A stretch of DNA of 43,099 bases from CAYQDR01 sp964416315 (GTDB lineage Bacteria; Methylomirabilota; Methylomirabilia; Rokubacteriales; DASRDR01), in NCBI GenBank assembly GCA_964416315.1, contig CAYQDR010000026.1:1-43099 (forward strand). Reading direction: 5' to 3'. The notes under the pieces were generated by a model that worked only from the letters and a program-made list of their open reading frames with translations, searched no databases and was not told the origin of the DNA. The position numbers and the translations under genes were made by a program. Position 1 is the first letter of the stretch. Every line of letters begins with the position of its first letter. Shown here piece after piece: positions 23,987-31,640 of this stretch.

Positions 23987-25086
23987 TGGCGACGGACGCG
24001 GTGACCCGGCTCGTGGCGGCGGGCGACTGGTTCGCCCAGGGTCGGATCCCGGACGGCGTCCGGGCCCGGCGGGAGACGGCGGCGGTGCTCGAGGCGCTCC
24101 GTGGGGCGGACATCGCCTTCGTGAACCTCGAGGCGCCGCTCACCCGCCGGGGCGTGCGCGCGGAAAAGCAGAACACGCTCCGCGCCGATCCCCGCCAGGT
24201 GGAGGATCTCGTGCTGGCCGGCGTGGACATCGTCAGCCTGGCCAACAACCACATGCTCGACTACGGGATCGACGGGCTCGCCGACACGCTCGCCGTCCTC
24301 GGGGAGCGGGGCGTGCGGCCCGTGGGCGCGGGGCCGACCCTCGAGGCGGCGCGCGCGCCGGTCGTCCTCGACGGCCCGGGCGGGCGCGTGGGGTTCCTCG
24401 CCTTCGCGTCCACGCTCCCCCAGGGGTTCGCGGCCGCCGCCGAGCGGCCCGGCATCGCGCCGATCCACGTGACGGCGGCCTTCGTGGTCGAGAACCCCCT
24501 CGCCCAGGAGCAGCCCGGGACCCCGCCGCCCGTCGTCACCTTTCCCCTCGGGCTCGATCTGGACGCCGCCTGCGCGGCGGTCCGCGCGCTCGAGCGGCGC
24601 GCGGAGTTCGTGGTCGTGTCCGCCCACTGGGGCGTCGCGGGACAGGACGCGATCATGGACTACCAGCGGGAGGTGGGCCGGGCCCTGGTCGAGGCGGGGT
24701 GCGACCTGGTCCTGGGGCACCATCCGCACCGGGTCCACGGGGTCGAGCTCCATCGCGGGAGGCCCATCTGCTACAGCCTGGGCAACTTCGTCTTCGAGCC
24801 GCTCCCGCCCGCCGGGAACACGCCGCACCTCTCCTTCCGCGGACGGATGACCGCCGCCAACGTGTACGGGGCGATGCGGCGGGAGGGCGTGCTGGTGGAC
24901 GCCCGCCTCCGGGGCGGCGCACTCGAGCGGCTGGCCCTGCGGCCGCTCGTCCTCGACGACGGCGGGTACCCCATGCTCTGCCCCGAGCGGGCCGACCAGT
25001 TCGCCACGCTGCTCCGCGATCTGTCGCCGAACCTGGGCGCCCGATTCCGGGCCGAGGACGGAGCGGTGGTCGTTGAGCCGGCCTGA
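23986..25086 (+). CDS. CapA/PgsA-family metallophosphatase-like protein
   Basis: A 366-residue protein of the CapA family, which has a calcineurin-like metallophosphoesterase fold. GDWFAQGR near residue 14, VNLEAPLTRRG near 46, SLANNHMLDYG (84-94), VSAHWG (211-216) and LGHHPHRVHG (243-252) carry the metal-ligand Asp, Asn and His residues. Family members take part in poly-glutamate capsule synthesis, but many stand-alone soluble ones are uncharacterised. No signal peptide is visible, so it is probably cytoplasmic. It is coupled to the M19-like gene through a TGATG overlap, suggesting the two proteins act on the same substrate. Confidence 0.8.
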   Translation: MATDAVTRLVAAGDWFAQGRIPDGVRARRETAAVLEALRGADIAFVNLEAPLTRRGVRAEKQNTLRADPRQVEDLVLAGVDIVSLANNHMLDYGIDGLADTLAVLGERGVRPVGAGPTLEAARAPVVLDGPGGRVGFLAFASTLPQGFAAAAERPGIAPIHVTAAFVVENPLAQEQPGTPPPVVTFPLGLDLDAACAAVRALERRAEFVVVSAHWGVAGQDAIMDYQREVGRALVEAGCDLVLGHHPHRVHGVELHRGRPICYSLGNFVFEPLPPAGNTPHLSFRGRMTAANVYGAMRREGVLVDARLRGGALERLALRPLVLDDGGYPMLCPERADQFATLLRDLSPNLGARFRAEDGAVVVEPA

Positions 25087-25112
25087 GGGCCGGACCGAAC
25101 CAAACGCGCTAG

Positions 25113-25238
25113 CCAGTCAAGAGGGACCTGGAGAAGATCGCGAGCCATCCGTTCTACATGCCGCCCGCCCAGGTGCGGGAGTACGTCCTGAAGGAGGCCG
25201 ACCTCTACCGGAAGCTCGTCGCGACCTTCGGGAACTAG
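25113..25238 (+). pseudogene. C-terminal remnant of a TctC-type binding protein
   Basis: A 41-codon frame with no start, directly after an in-frame stop, reads KRDLEKIASHPFYMPPAQVR then EYVLKEADLYRKLVATFGN. This looks like the last helices of a Bug/TctC tricarboxylate-binding protein. It lies just upstream of intact tctB and tctA, exactly where tctC belongs in tctCBA operons. The first 85-90% of the gene is gone, replaced by the M19-CapA pair. Without a binding protein from elsewhere the transporter should not work. Confidence 0.6.
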
Positions 25239-25257
25239 GGCCGCCGGCATCGCGAGC

Positions 25258-25713
25258 GTGTGGGCCTGTGTGGGCCTGAAGAAGCGCGTGGAGCTGGCGG
25301 TGCTCTCGCTGGTGGCCATCACGGCCCTGGCGGAGGGCGTCCGCATCATGATCCGGCACGCGACGAGCCTGCGCGCCTTCGAGGCCGGCGGCTACCTGGC
25401 GCTCCTGGGCGGGCTGGTGGTCGGCCTGGCGATCGTGTACGGGATCCGAGAGCCGCCGGAGCGGTGGGAGGGCGGCCAGGGGGTTCGCTGGGTGCTCGTG
25501 GCCATGGCCCTCCTCGTAGCGTACGCGCTGGCCCTGCCGGTTCTCGGATACCTCGTCAGCACCGTCCTGGCCTTCGTCGCCTACCTGCGCATCTTCAGCT
25601 CCTACCGCTGGGTGTTCATCGTGACGTTCGCCTGCGGGATGTCGCTGGCCTCGGCATGGCTGTGGACATTCCTCGCCGTCATCCTGCCGCAGGGCATCCT
25701 GCCCTGGCCGTAG
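25258..25713 (+). CDS. tctB: Small membrane subunit of a tripartite tricarboxylate transporter (TctB)
   Basis: A hydrophobic protein of up to 151 residues with four membrane helices, the size and layout of TctB. The middle loop EPPERWEGGQGVRW separates helices two and three, and the C-terminal segment LAFVAYLRIFSSYRWVFIV followed by a final helix fits the family. The start is GTG 25258 or GTG 25270. Neither has a strong ribosome site. TctB supports the large TctA subunit 7 nt downstream in proton- or sodium-driven uptake of citrate-like acids. Confidence 0.8.
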   Translation: MWACVGLKKRVELAVLSLVAITALAEGVRIMIRHATSLRAFEAGGYLALLGGLVVGLAIVYGIREPPERWEGGQGVRWVLVAMALLVAYALALPVLGYLVSTVLAFVAYLRIFSSYRWVFIVTFACGMSLASAWLWTFLAVILPQGILPWP

Positions 25714-25720
25714 GTCCCCC

Positions 25721-27178
25721 GTGGGGATGTTCCTCGACGGAATCGTCGCGGCCCTCGCGCCGCAGAACCTCCTCTACGCCTTCGCGGGCTGCCTGGTCGG
25801 CACGCTCGTGGGCGTCCTGCCGGGGATCGGCCCGGTCTCCGCCGTCGCGATCCTCTTTCCCTTCACGACCTACCTCCCGCCCACCGGCATGATCATCGCC
25901 CTGGCGGCGATCTACTACGGCGCCATGTACGGGGGCTCCACGACCGCGATCCTGATGAACGTCCCGGGGGAGATCTCGGCGGTGGTGACGGCGCTGGACG
26001 GCTACGAGATGACCAAGCAGGGGCGGCCCGGCCCGGCGCTGGCCATCGCCGCCATCGTGTCGTTCCTCGCCGGGATCACCGGCGCCGTCCTCATCGCCCT
26101 CCTGGGGCCGTCGGTCGCCCGCCTGGCCCTCGCGTTCGGGCCGGCGGAGTACCTGGGGCTCGGGCTCTTCAGCCTCACCGCCATCGCCGGGCTCTCGGGT
26201 CGGTCCATCGTTCGGGGGGCCATCGTCGCGGTCGTCGGGATGCTGCTCGTCTCGGTCGGGTACGACGACTCCGCGGACTTCGGACGCCTCACCTTCGGGA
26301 GCACGAACCTGCTGCTGGGGTTCGACATCGTCCCCGTCATGATCGGGCTGTTCGGAGTGGGAGAAGTGCTGCGGATGTTCGAGGAGAAGGCCGGCCCGCT
26401 CGGCGGCGTCAAGCTGGGCAAGCTCATGCCGAGCTGGCCGGAGCTGCGCGACGGCCTGGCCGCCGGCGGGCGCGCCACCGCCATCTCCTTTCCCCTGGGG
26501 CTCCTCCCGGGCATGCTGCCCTCGGTGACGTCGTTCCTCTCCTATTCCTTCGAGAAGCAGCGCGCGCGGGAGCCGGAGCGGTTCGGCAAGGGGGCCATCG
26601 AGGGCGTGGCCGCGGCCGAGGCGGCGAACAACGCGGCGGCCATGGCGAACCTCCTGCCGCTCCTCACGCTGGGGATTCCCACCGGTCCCACCATGGCCCT
26701 CATCCTGGCCGCCCTCACGATCTACGGCCTCATCCCGGGGCCGCTCCTCTTCACCCAGCACGCCCAGTTCACCTGGACGGTGATCGGCAGCTTCTTCGTG
26801 GCCAACGTGATCCTCGTGATCAGAACCTCCCCCCTGGTCGGGCTCTGGGCGCGCCTCGCCACGATCCCCCAGCCGATCATCGCGCCGACGATCCTCGTGC
26901 TCTGCCTGGTGGGGTCCTTCAGCACCCGCTCCAGCCTGTTCGACGTCTGGGTGGGCGTGGTCTTCGGCTTCCTGGGATGGGCGCTGACCAAGGCGGGCTG
27001 GCCCTTGGCCCCGCTCGTCCTGGCCTACGTCCTCGGCCCGATGATCGAGCGCTCGGCCCGCCAGGTGATCGCGCTCTCGCCCGCCGTGCTGCTCCACCGG
27101 CCCATCTTCTGGGGGTTCATGGCGATGGGGGTCCTGGCCGTGTGGTTCACCCGGCGGCTGTGGCGAGCCGCGAGGTGA
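25721..27178 (+). CDS. tctA: Large membrane subunit of a tripartite tricarboxylate transporter (TctA)
   Basis: A 485-residue polytopic protein of the TctA family with about 11-12 membrane helices. GCLVGTLVGVLPGIGPVSAV near residues 23-42 and YYGAMYGGSTTAILMNVPGE near 66-85 are the diagnostic N-terminal motifs, and the second half repeats the pattern with LPLLTLGIPTGPTMALI. The start is GTG 25721 or ATG 25727. Its stop codon is followed in frame by a remnant of an unrelated gene. It should form the carrier with TctB, but the binding protein gene next door is broken. Confidence 0.9.
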   Translation: MGMFLDGIVAALAPQNLLYAFAGCLVGTLVGVLPGIGPVSAVAILFPFTTYLPPTGMIIALAAIYYGAMYGGSTTAILMNVPGEISAVVTALDGYEMTKQGRPGPALAIAAIVSFLAGITGAVLIALLGPSVARLALAFGPAEYLGLGLFSLTAIAGLSGRSIVRGAIVAVVGMLLVSVGYDDSADFGRLTFGSTNLLLGFDIVPVMIGLFGVGEVLRMFEEKAGPLGGVKLGKLMPSWPELRDGLAAGGRATAISFPLGLLPGMLPSVTSFLSYSFEKQRAREPERFGKGAIEGVAAAEAANNAAAMANLLPLLTLGIPTGPTMALILAALTIYGLIPGPLLFTQHAQFTWTVIGSFFVANVILVIRTSPLVGLWARLATIPQPIIAPTILVLCLVGSFSTRSSLFDVWVGVVFGFLGWALTKAGWPLAPLVLAYVLGPMIERSARQVIALSPAVLLHRPIFWGFMAMGVLAVWFTRRLWRAAR

Positions 27179-27319
27179 TGGACCTTCACCTTCGGCGCCG
27201 ACGTCGTCAGCAAGCAGGGCACCGGCTCGCACCTGGTCGGGCGCTGGACGCTGATTTTCGAGCAGCGCGAGGGGGGCTGGGTGGTCGGGCACGAGCACGT
27301 GTCGGTCCCGGTCGGTTGA
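27179..27319 (+). pseudogene. C-terminal remnant of a SnoaL/DUF4440-type protein
   Basis: Forty-six sense codons follow the tctA stop in the same frame, with no start codon of their own, and end in TGA. They read WTFTFGADVVSKQGTGSHLV then GRWTLIFEQREGGWVVGHEH and VSVPVG, the last two strands of an NTF2-fold protein of the DUF4440/SnoaL type. The front two thirds are missing, so deletion has joined tctA to this tail. If ribosomes read through the stop it would be added to TctA, but that seems incidental. Confidence 0.6.
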
Positions 27320-27352
27320 CGCCGGGCGCGCCGCGCGGGTAGCCTCTACGGC

Positions 27353-28117
27353 ATGACGGCCGGGGGCTGGGACCTCAGCGGCAAGGTCGCGCTCGTCACC
27401 GGCGCGAGCCGCGGGATCGGCGCGGCCGCGGCGCTCGCCCTGGCCGGCGCCGGCTGCGACCTGGTCCTCGCGAGCCGGGACAAGGCGGCGCTCGAACAGG
27501 TCGGCGGGCGGATCCAGACGGTGGGCCGCCGCGCGCTCGTCCACCCGATCGACCTCCAGCGCCTCGGTGCCATTCCCGCGCTCTTCGAGCACGCGGTCCA
27601 GGAGTTCGGGCGGCTCGACGTCCTCGTCAACAACGCGGGGACGAACATCCGCCGTCCGGTGGTGGAGTTCACGGAGGCCGACTGGGACACGGTCGTGAAC
27701 CTGAACCTCCGCGCCGCGTTCTTCTGCGCCCAGGCCGCGGGCCGGATCATGGTCCCCCGGCGGAGCGGGAAGGTCGTGACGATCTCCTCGATCGCCGGTC
27801 GCGTCGGGCTTCCGACCGGCGCGATCTACGCCGCGACCAAGGCCGGCGTCTCCGCGTTCACCCGGACCCTGGCCGTCGAGTGGGCGCCCCACAACGTGCA
27901 AGTCAACGCCATCGGCCCCGGCTACATCCGGACGAAGCTCACCGAGCCCCTCTTCGCGAACCCCGAGTGGGTGGAGCGCGTGACGCGGCGGATCCCGATG
28001 GCGCGGACGGGGGAGGTGGGGGATCTGATCGGGACGGTGCTGTTCCTCTCCTCCCCCGCCTCCGACTACATGACGGGCCAGACGCTGTTTGTCGACGGCG
28101 GCTGGATCATCACCTAG
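27353..28117 (+). CDS. Short-chain dehydrogenase/reductase
   Basis: A 254-residue NAD(P)-dependent SDR enzyme. The cofactor motif TGASRGIG is at 16-23, NNAG near 91-94 and the catalytic residues are S146, Y159 and K163. The ending DYMTGQTLFVDGGWIIT is typical of the gluconate 5-dehydrogenase and 3-oxoacyl-reductase branch. It starts at ATG 27353 and is followed after 3 nt by a KDG-kinase-like gene. A role in sugar-acid metabolism, such as keto-gluconate reduction, is therefore reasonable but unproven. Confidence 0.85.
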   Translation: MTAGGWDLSGKVALVTGASRGIGAAAALALAGAGCDLVLASRDKAALEQVGGRIQTVGRRALVHPIDLQRLGAIPALFEHAVQEFGRLDVLVNNAGTNIRRPVVEFTEADWDTVVNLNLRAAFFCAQAAGRIMVPRRSGKVVTISSIAGRVGLPTGAIYAATKAGVSAFTRTLAVEWAPHNVQVNAIGPGYIRTKLTEPLFANPEWVERVTRRIPMARTGEVGDLIGTVLFLSSPASDYMTGQTLFVDGGWIIT

Positions 28118-28120
28118 GGC

Positions 28121-29098
28121 GTGGGCGTCCCCGACCCTCAGTACGACGTCGTCGGCCTCGGCGAGGTGATGCTGCGCCTCGCCTGCCGGCCGCCCGCGCG
28201 GCTCGAGCAGGCGCGGGAGCTGGACGTCTCGTTCGGCGGCGCCGAGGCGAACGTCTGCTGCGCCCTCGCGCGGCTCGGCCTCCGGACCACGTGGATCTCG
28301 GCACTCCCCCAGAATGTCTGGGGCGAGCGGCTCGCGCGCGAGCTGCGCGGTCACGGGGTGGACGTGGCGCCCGTGGTCTGGCGGGACGGGAGCCGCATCG
28401 GCAGCTACTTCATCGAGTACGGCGTCGGAGTCCGGCCGATCCGCGTCCTCTACGACCGGCGGGACTCCGCGTTCACGACGCTCGGCGAGGGCGAGGTGGA
28501 CTGGCGGGCGGTCCGCCGCAGCCAGGCCGTCCACCTGACGGGGATCACCCCCGCCCTCGGGGAGCGGCCGCGCCGCCTGGTCGAGCGCGCGGTCGCGGAA
28601 GCGGAGGCGGGCGGGAGCCTCGTCTCGCTCGACGTGAATTATCGGGCGGCGCTCTGGTCGCCGGGCGCCGCCCGCACGTGGCTCGAGGCGTGGCTCCCGC
28701 GCGTGGGACTCCTCTTCGTCGGGCTCGATGACGCCCGGCGGATCTTCGGGCTCGAGGGCGAGCCCGAGGTGGTCGCGGCCGCCCTGCGGGCGCGCGCGCC
28801 CCGAGCGACGGTGGCGCTCACGCTCGGGGACCAGGGGTCGGTCGTCCTCGCCGACCGACCGCACCGGCCGACGCGCCTCTACACCCTCGATGCGGTCGCC
28901 GACCGGGTCGGGGCGGGGGATGCCTTCGCCGCCGGGTTTCTCTACGGCTTCCTGACGAAGCGCGACGTCCAGTACGCCCAGGATTGCGGGACCGCGCTCG
29001 CGGCGCTCAAGTGTACGATGTGGGGGGACGTGGCGGTCGTGCGGCCCGGCGAGCTCGAAGAGCTCATGGCCCAGCCCGACCCCCGGATTCGACGGTGA
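28121..29098 (+). CDS. kdgK: PfkB-family sugar kinase, 2-keto-3-deoxygluconate kinase-like
   Basis: A 325-residue ribokinase-family enzyme. VVGLGEVMLRLACRPPARLE at the N-terminus, SFGGAEANVCCALARLGL (around 38-55) and the catalytic DRVGAGDAFAAGFLYG (around 261-276, with the base Asp in GAGD) are present. G-E-V/L-M-L-R-L plus FGGAEANV is the pattern seen in KDG kinases. Start GTG 28121 follows the SDR stop by 3 nt. GTG 28127 is not in this frame's family alignment and is less likely. With the SDR it suggests use of sugar acids. Confidence 0.75.
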   Translation: MGVPDPQYDVVGLGEVMLRLACRPPARLEQARELDVSFGGAEANVCCALARLGLRTTWISALPQNVWGERLARELRGHGVDVAPVVWRDGSRIGSYFIEYGVGVRPIRVLYDRRDSAFTTLGEGEVDWRAVRRSQAVHLTGITPALGERPRRLVERAVAEAEAGGSLVSLDVNYRAALWSPGAARTWLEAWLPRVGLLFVGLDDARRIFGLEGEPEVVAAALRARAPRATVALTLGDQGSVVLADRPHRPTRLYTLDAVADRVGAGDAFAAGFLYGFLTKRDVQYAQDCGTALAALKCTMWGDVAVVRPGELEELMAQPDPRIRR

Positions 29099-29127
29099 GT
29101 GAGGTCAACCCGACAAGGAGGTCCATC

Positions 29128-30042
29128 GTGCCCGCGCGCTATCTCTACCTGAACGGCAAGCTGCTTCCCTACGACGAGGCCCGGATCCATGTCCAGTCGA
29201 ACGCCGTCAAGTACGGCACCTCGGTCTTCGAGGGCCTCCGGGCCTACTGGAACCCGAAGCAGGGGGAGCTCTACGTCTTCCGCCTCCAGGAGCACATCGA
29301 CCGCCTCTTCAACTCGCTCCGCCTCATGCGGATGGAGCACAGCCTGACGCGCGAGGAGCTCGCGTCGTCGATCCTCGAGGTCCTGCGGAAGAACGAGGTG
29401 CGGGAGGACGTCCACATCCGCCAGACCGCGTATCTCGACGCGGACGGCTCGATGGAGGCGACCGGCCCGGTGGGGCTCTCCGTAGACGCGGTTCCCCGCA
29501 AGCTCAGCCAGAAGGCCGGCATCGCCGTGGGATTCTCCTCCTGGACGCGGATCGCCGACGGGAGCATGCCGCCCCGGATCAAGTGCTCGGCCAACTACCA
29601 GAACAGCCGGCTCGCCACCCTCGAAGCACGCACGAACGGGTACGACACGGCGCTGATCCTGAACGGCCGCGGCAAGCTCTCGGAGGCGCCCGGGGCCTGC
29701 TGCTTCCTGGTGCGCGGGGGCGCGCCGGTCACGCCGCCGGTCACGGCGGACATCCTCGAGTCGATCACGCGGGCGACGCTCCTCGAGCTGTTCCGGAAGG
29801 AGCTCGGGCGGGAGCCCGTCGAGCGGGAGATCGACCGGACGGAGGTCTATCTCGCCGACGAGGCGTTCATCTGCGGGAGCGGCTGGGAGATCACGCCGGT
29901 CCTCTCGGTGGACAAGCTCACCCTCGGCGACGGCGCGCAGCCCGGCCCCGTGACGCGGGCGATCCAGGCGTGCTACTTCGCGATCGCGCGGGGGGAGAAG
30001 CCCGCCCACCGGAGCTGGCTCACGCCGGTCTGGGGGAAGTAG
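29128..30042 (+). CDS. ilvE: Branched-chain amino acid aminotransferase
   Basis: A 304-residue fold-type IV PLP enzyme that moves the amino group between branched-chain amino acids and 2-oxoglutarate. VKYGTSVFEGLRAYW (27-41) is the family signature. The PLP lysine is K152 in RIKCSANYQNS, and LSEAPGACCFLV holds the conserved Glu, with Ala-Cys where Gly-Asn is more common. The GTG at 29128 is chosen because AAGGAGG lies 7 nt before it. A GTG at 29095 that overlaps the kinase stop is an alternative. Its presence near the liv importer fits branched-chain amino acid turnover. Confidence 0.85.
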   Translation: MPARYLYLNGKLLPYDEARIHVQSNAVKYGTSVFEGLRAYWNPKQGELYVFRLQEHIDRLFNSLRLMRMEHSLTREELASSILEVLRKNEVREDVHIRQTAYLDADGSMEATGPVGLSVDAVPRKLSQKAGIAVGFSSWTRIADGSMPPRIKCSANYQNSRLATLEARTNGYDTALILNGRGKLSEAPGACCFLVRGGAPVTPPVTADILESITRATLLELFRKELGREPVEREIDRTEVYLADEAFICGSGWEITPVLSVDKLTLGDGAQPGPVTRAIQACYFAIARGEKPAHRSWLTPVWGK

Positions 30043-30074
30043 GACACAGCGCTGGCGATTCGCGGAGGCGGGCC

Positions 30075-30368
30075 ATGGTGAGGTTCCTGCGCCGCCTTCT
30101 TTCGCCGGGGAGTGGAGCCAGCGAGAAGCCGCGCGCCGACGCGAGCGTCGAGTACAACGGGTACACGATCACGCCGGCCCCCGAGAAGGAGCCGGGCGGC
30201 TGGCGCCTCGTCGGGACGATCTCGAAGGGGACCGGCCGCGACCGCAAGGTCCATCAGCTCGTCCGCGCCGATACGTCCCCCGACCGCGAAGCGATCGTCG
30301 CGATGACGATCGCGAAGGCGAAGCGCATCATCGAGGAGCAGGGGGACCGGCTGTTTTCCGGCGGGTGA
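30075..30368 (+). CDS. HlyU-family small protein
   Basis: A 97-residue protein. After a short basic N-terminus, VEYNGYTITPAPEKEPGGWR (residues 26-45), VHQLVRADTSPDREAIVAMT and KAKRIIEEQGDRLF match the HlyU family. HlyU of Vibrio was described as a haemolysin regulator, but this short family is distinct from the ArsR-type HlyU, and most members have unknown function. It follows ilvE by 32 bp and probably shares its transcript. Confidence 0.75.
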   Translation: MVRFLRRLLSPGSGASEKPRADASVEYNGYTITPAPEKEPGGWRLVGTISKGTGRDRKVHQLVRADTSPDREAIVAMTIAKAKRIIEEQGDRLFSGG

Positions 30369-30469
30369 GCAGGGGCCGCGACCCGGCGTCCCCGCCGCCG
30401 AGTTGCCCCGGCGTCAGGGCGCGTGCCGCGGGTCGTCGCCCGGCGCCTGGCGCGCGGAGGGCAGGTGCC

Positions 30470-30892
30470 TCAGACCGGAGTGACCCCGAACCCCTCGCGC
30501 CGCGCCGCACCGCGGAGGCGCTCGTCGAGGCAGACGAAGCTGATCCCCTGCGGAGCCTCGTCACACCAGACGAGGGCCGCCGCGAGCTGCAGGGCGTCTG
30601 CCGCCCGCAACGGGTGAGCCGCGAGCAGGCGTGCCGCGCGCTCCCGTACTCGATTCGTCGGCGCGACGAAATCGGCATCCTCCGCGAGGGCCTGGAGCCG
30701 CGCGAGCGCTTCGCTCAGGACCGTTCGGGGCAGCGCGTCCTCGCGGTGCTGGCGATGGAGCGCGGACTGGCACTCGACCGGGCTGGCCCACCAGAACACC
30801 GGCTCCGGGTCGGACCGGAGCAGCGCGGCCAGGGTCGTCGAGCGGGTGTCCGGCACCAGGATCGGGACGACGGCGGAGCTGTCCCAGAACAT
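30470..30892 (-). CDS. vapC: PIN-domain RNase toxin (VapC family)
   Basis: A 140-residue PIN-domain ribonuclease. The acidic metal-binding residues are in place: D4 (WDSSAVV), E40 (SPVECQSAL), D99 (LRAADALQLA) and D123 (VCLDERL). The ATG overlaps the upstream antitoxin stop as ATGA, so toxin translation depends on antitoxin translation. Pairing with a Phd-type rather than an AbrB-type antitoxin is common for VapC. It looks intact. Targets in the family are tRNAs or rRNA. Confidence 0.85.
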   Translation of the reverse strand: MFWDSSAVVPILVPDTRSTTLAALLRSDPEPVFWWASPVECQSALHRQHREDALPRTVLSEALARLQALAEDADFVAPTNRVRERAARLLAAHPLRAADALQLAAALVWCDEAPQGISFVCLDERLRGAARREGFGVTPV

Positions 30893-31182
30893 CAGCGGGC
30901 CTCGCCTCGCTCGGCGACCAGGGCGTCGAGGACGCCTTTCCCGACCCGGGGGCCCCGGGGCGCGGTGAGGAGGCGCGCGCGGAGACGGCCCGAACCCAAC
31001 TGGAGGAGGCCCGCCCGAGCCAGCCTGGAGCGGCGCGCGTCCCGGCGCTCGGCCTTGTGCAGAGGCACGAGCTTGGCCACGGGCCGGCCGTGCTCCGTGA
31101 TCACGACCTCCTGGCCGCTCTTCACCTGATCGAGATAGCGGCTGAGGTGGGCCTTCAGCTCCGCGACGCCGGTCGGCTTCAT
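30892..31182 (-). CDS. vapB: Phd/YefM-type antitoxin
   Basis: A 96-residue antitoxin. MKPTGVAELKAHLSRYLDQV followed by KSGQEVVITEHGRPVAKLVP is the complete Phd/YefM DNA-binding domain, and the basic C-terminal half would wrap VapC. The frame stays open for another 375 nt upstream through a carboxyltransferase fragment, but ATG 31182 is clearly the family start. The promoter ends only 6 nt before this ATG and there is no ribosome site, so translation is probably leaderless. Confidence 0.85.
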   Translation of the reverse strand: MKPTGVAELKAHLSRYLDQVKSGQEVVITEHGRPVAKLVPLHKAERRDARRSRLARAGLLQLGSGRLRARLLTAPRGPRVGKGVLDALVAERGEAR

Positions 31183-31184
31183 GT

Positions 31185-31217
31185 GACCAGTATGGTCTGA
31201 TTCGGGTGACCCGTCAA
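31185..31217 (-). promoter_or_regulatory. Leaderless promoter with operator for the Phd/VapC pair
   Basis: On the minus strand TTGACG (31217-31212), 17 nt, then CATACT (31194-31189), then 6 nt to the ATG. The perfect palindrome GACCA-GTA-TGGTC at 31185-31197 covers the -10 box and the start site, a natural site for autorepression by the Phd-VapC complex. Confidence 0.65.
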
Positions 31218-31252
31218 GCGCGCCGGGGCGATCCCTGGCCACCCGGCGACCT

Positions 31253-31401
31253 CCCGAGGCCCAGGCGTACCGGAGGTTCAGCGCCTGGACGTTCGCGTGG
31301 CCCGCCCCGGCCACGGCGAAGACCCGCCGGACGATGATCGTCACCCACGGGACCGTCGCCTGGTAAATGGCGGCGAGCGCCCGCACACCCTTCCACCTTG
31401 T
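31253..31401 (-). pseudogene. Displaced fragment of an acyl-CoA carboxyltransferase gene
   Basis: About 149 bp align without gaps to 36561-36709 inside the carboxyltransferase gene, 5308 bp away and in the same orientation. The fragment encodes WKGVRALAAIYQATVPWVTI then IVRRVFAVAGAGHANVQALN, differing from the gene at about five of 47 residues. It has no start, stop or neighbours of its own and ends abruptly on both sides. It is a remnant of a duplicated or transferred copy, and its third-position differences suggest it is not very recent. Confidence 0.75.
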
Positions 31402-31640
31402 GTGGCTGCTGGTAGGCCGGCCGGTAGACCCGCATTTTCCGCTTGACAGGATTCCTCGCAGGGGTCTGGGGCAGTCGCGGCCTGGGGCTCCCGTCCTGCC
31501 CTGCGAGGCACCCCGCCCCGCAGCCGCGGGAACAGCGGGCACCGAGCCGAAAATCATGCCCGACCGCTCGATCGGCCCTCGTGCGGCCTCCGAGATGGCC
31601 CGAGAATCGGGTGATAGCGTTCGAGCAGGAGGAGGACGCT

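Noticed and set aside
25679..28864. A minus-strand open frame of 1061 codons
   Set aside because: It is antisense to tctA, the SDR gene and the sugar kinase, all of which have clear motifs. Its sequence is low-complexity His, Asp, Glu, Arg and Gly.
31443..31448. TTGACA as a promoter -35 box for the DUF222/HNH gene
   Set aside because: The -35 word is perfect, but the sequence 16-18 nt downstream is G-rich and has no -10 resemblance.
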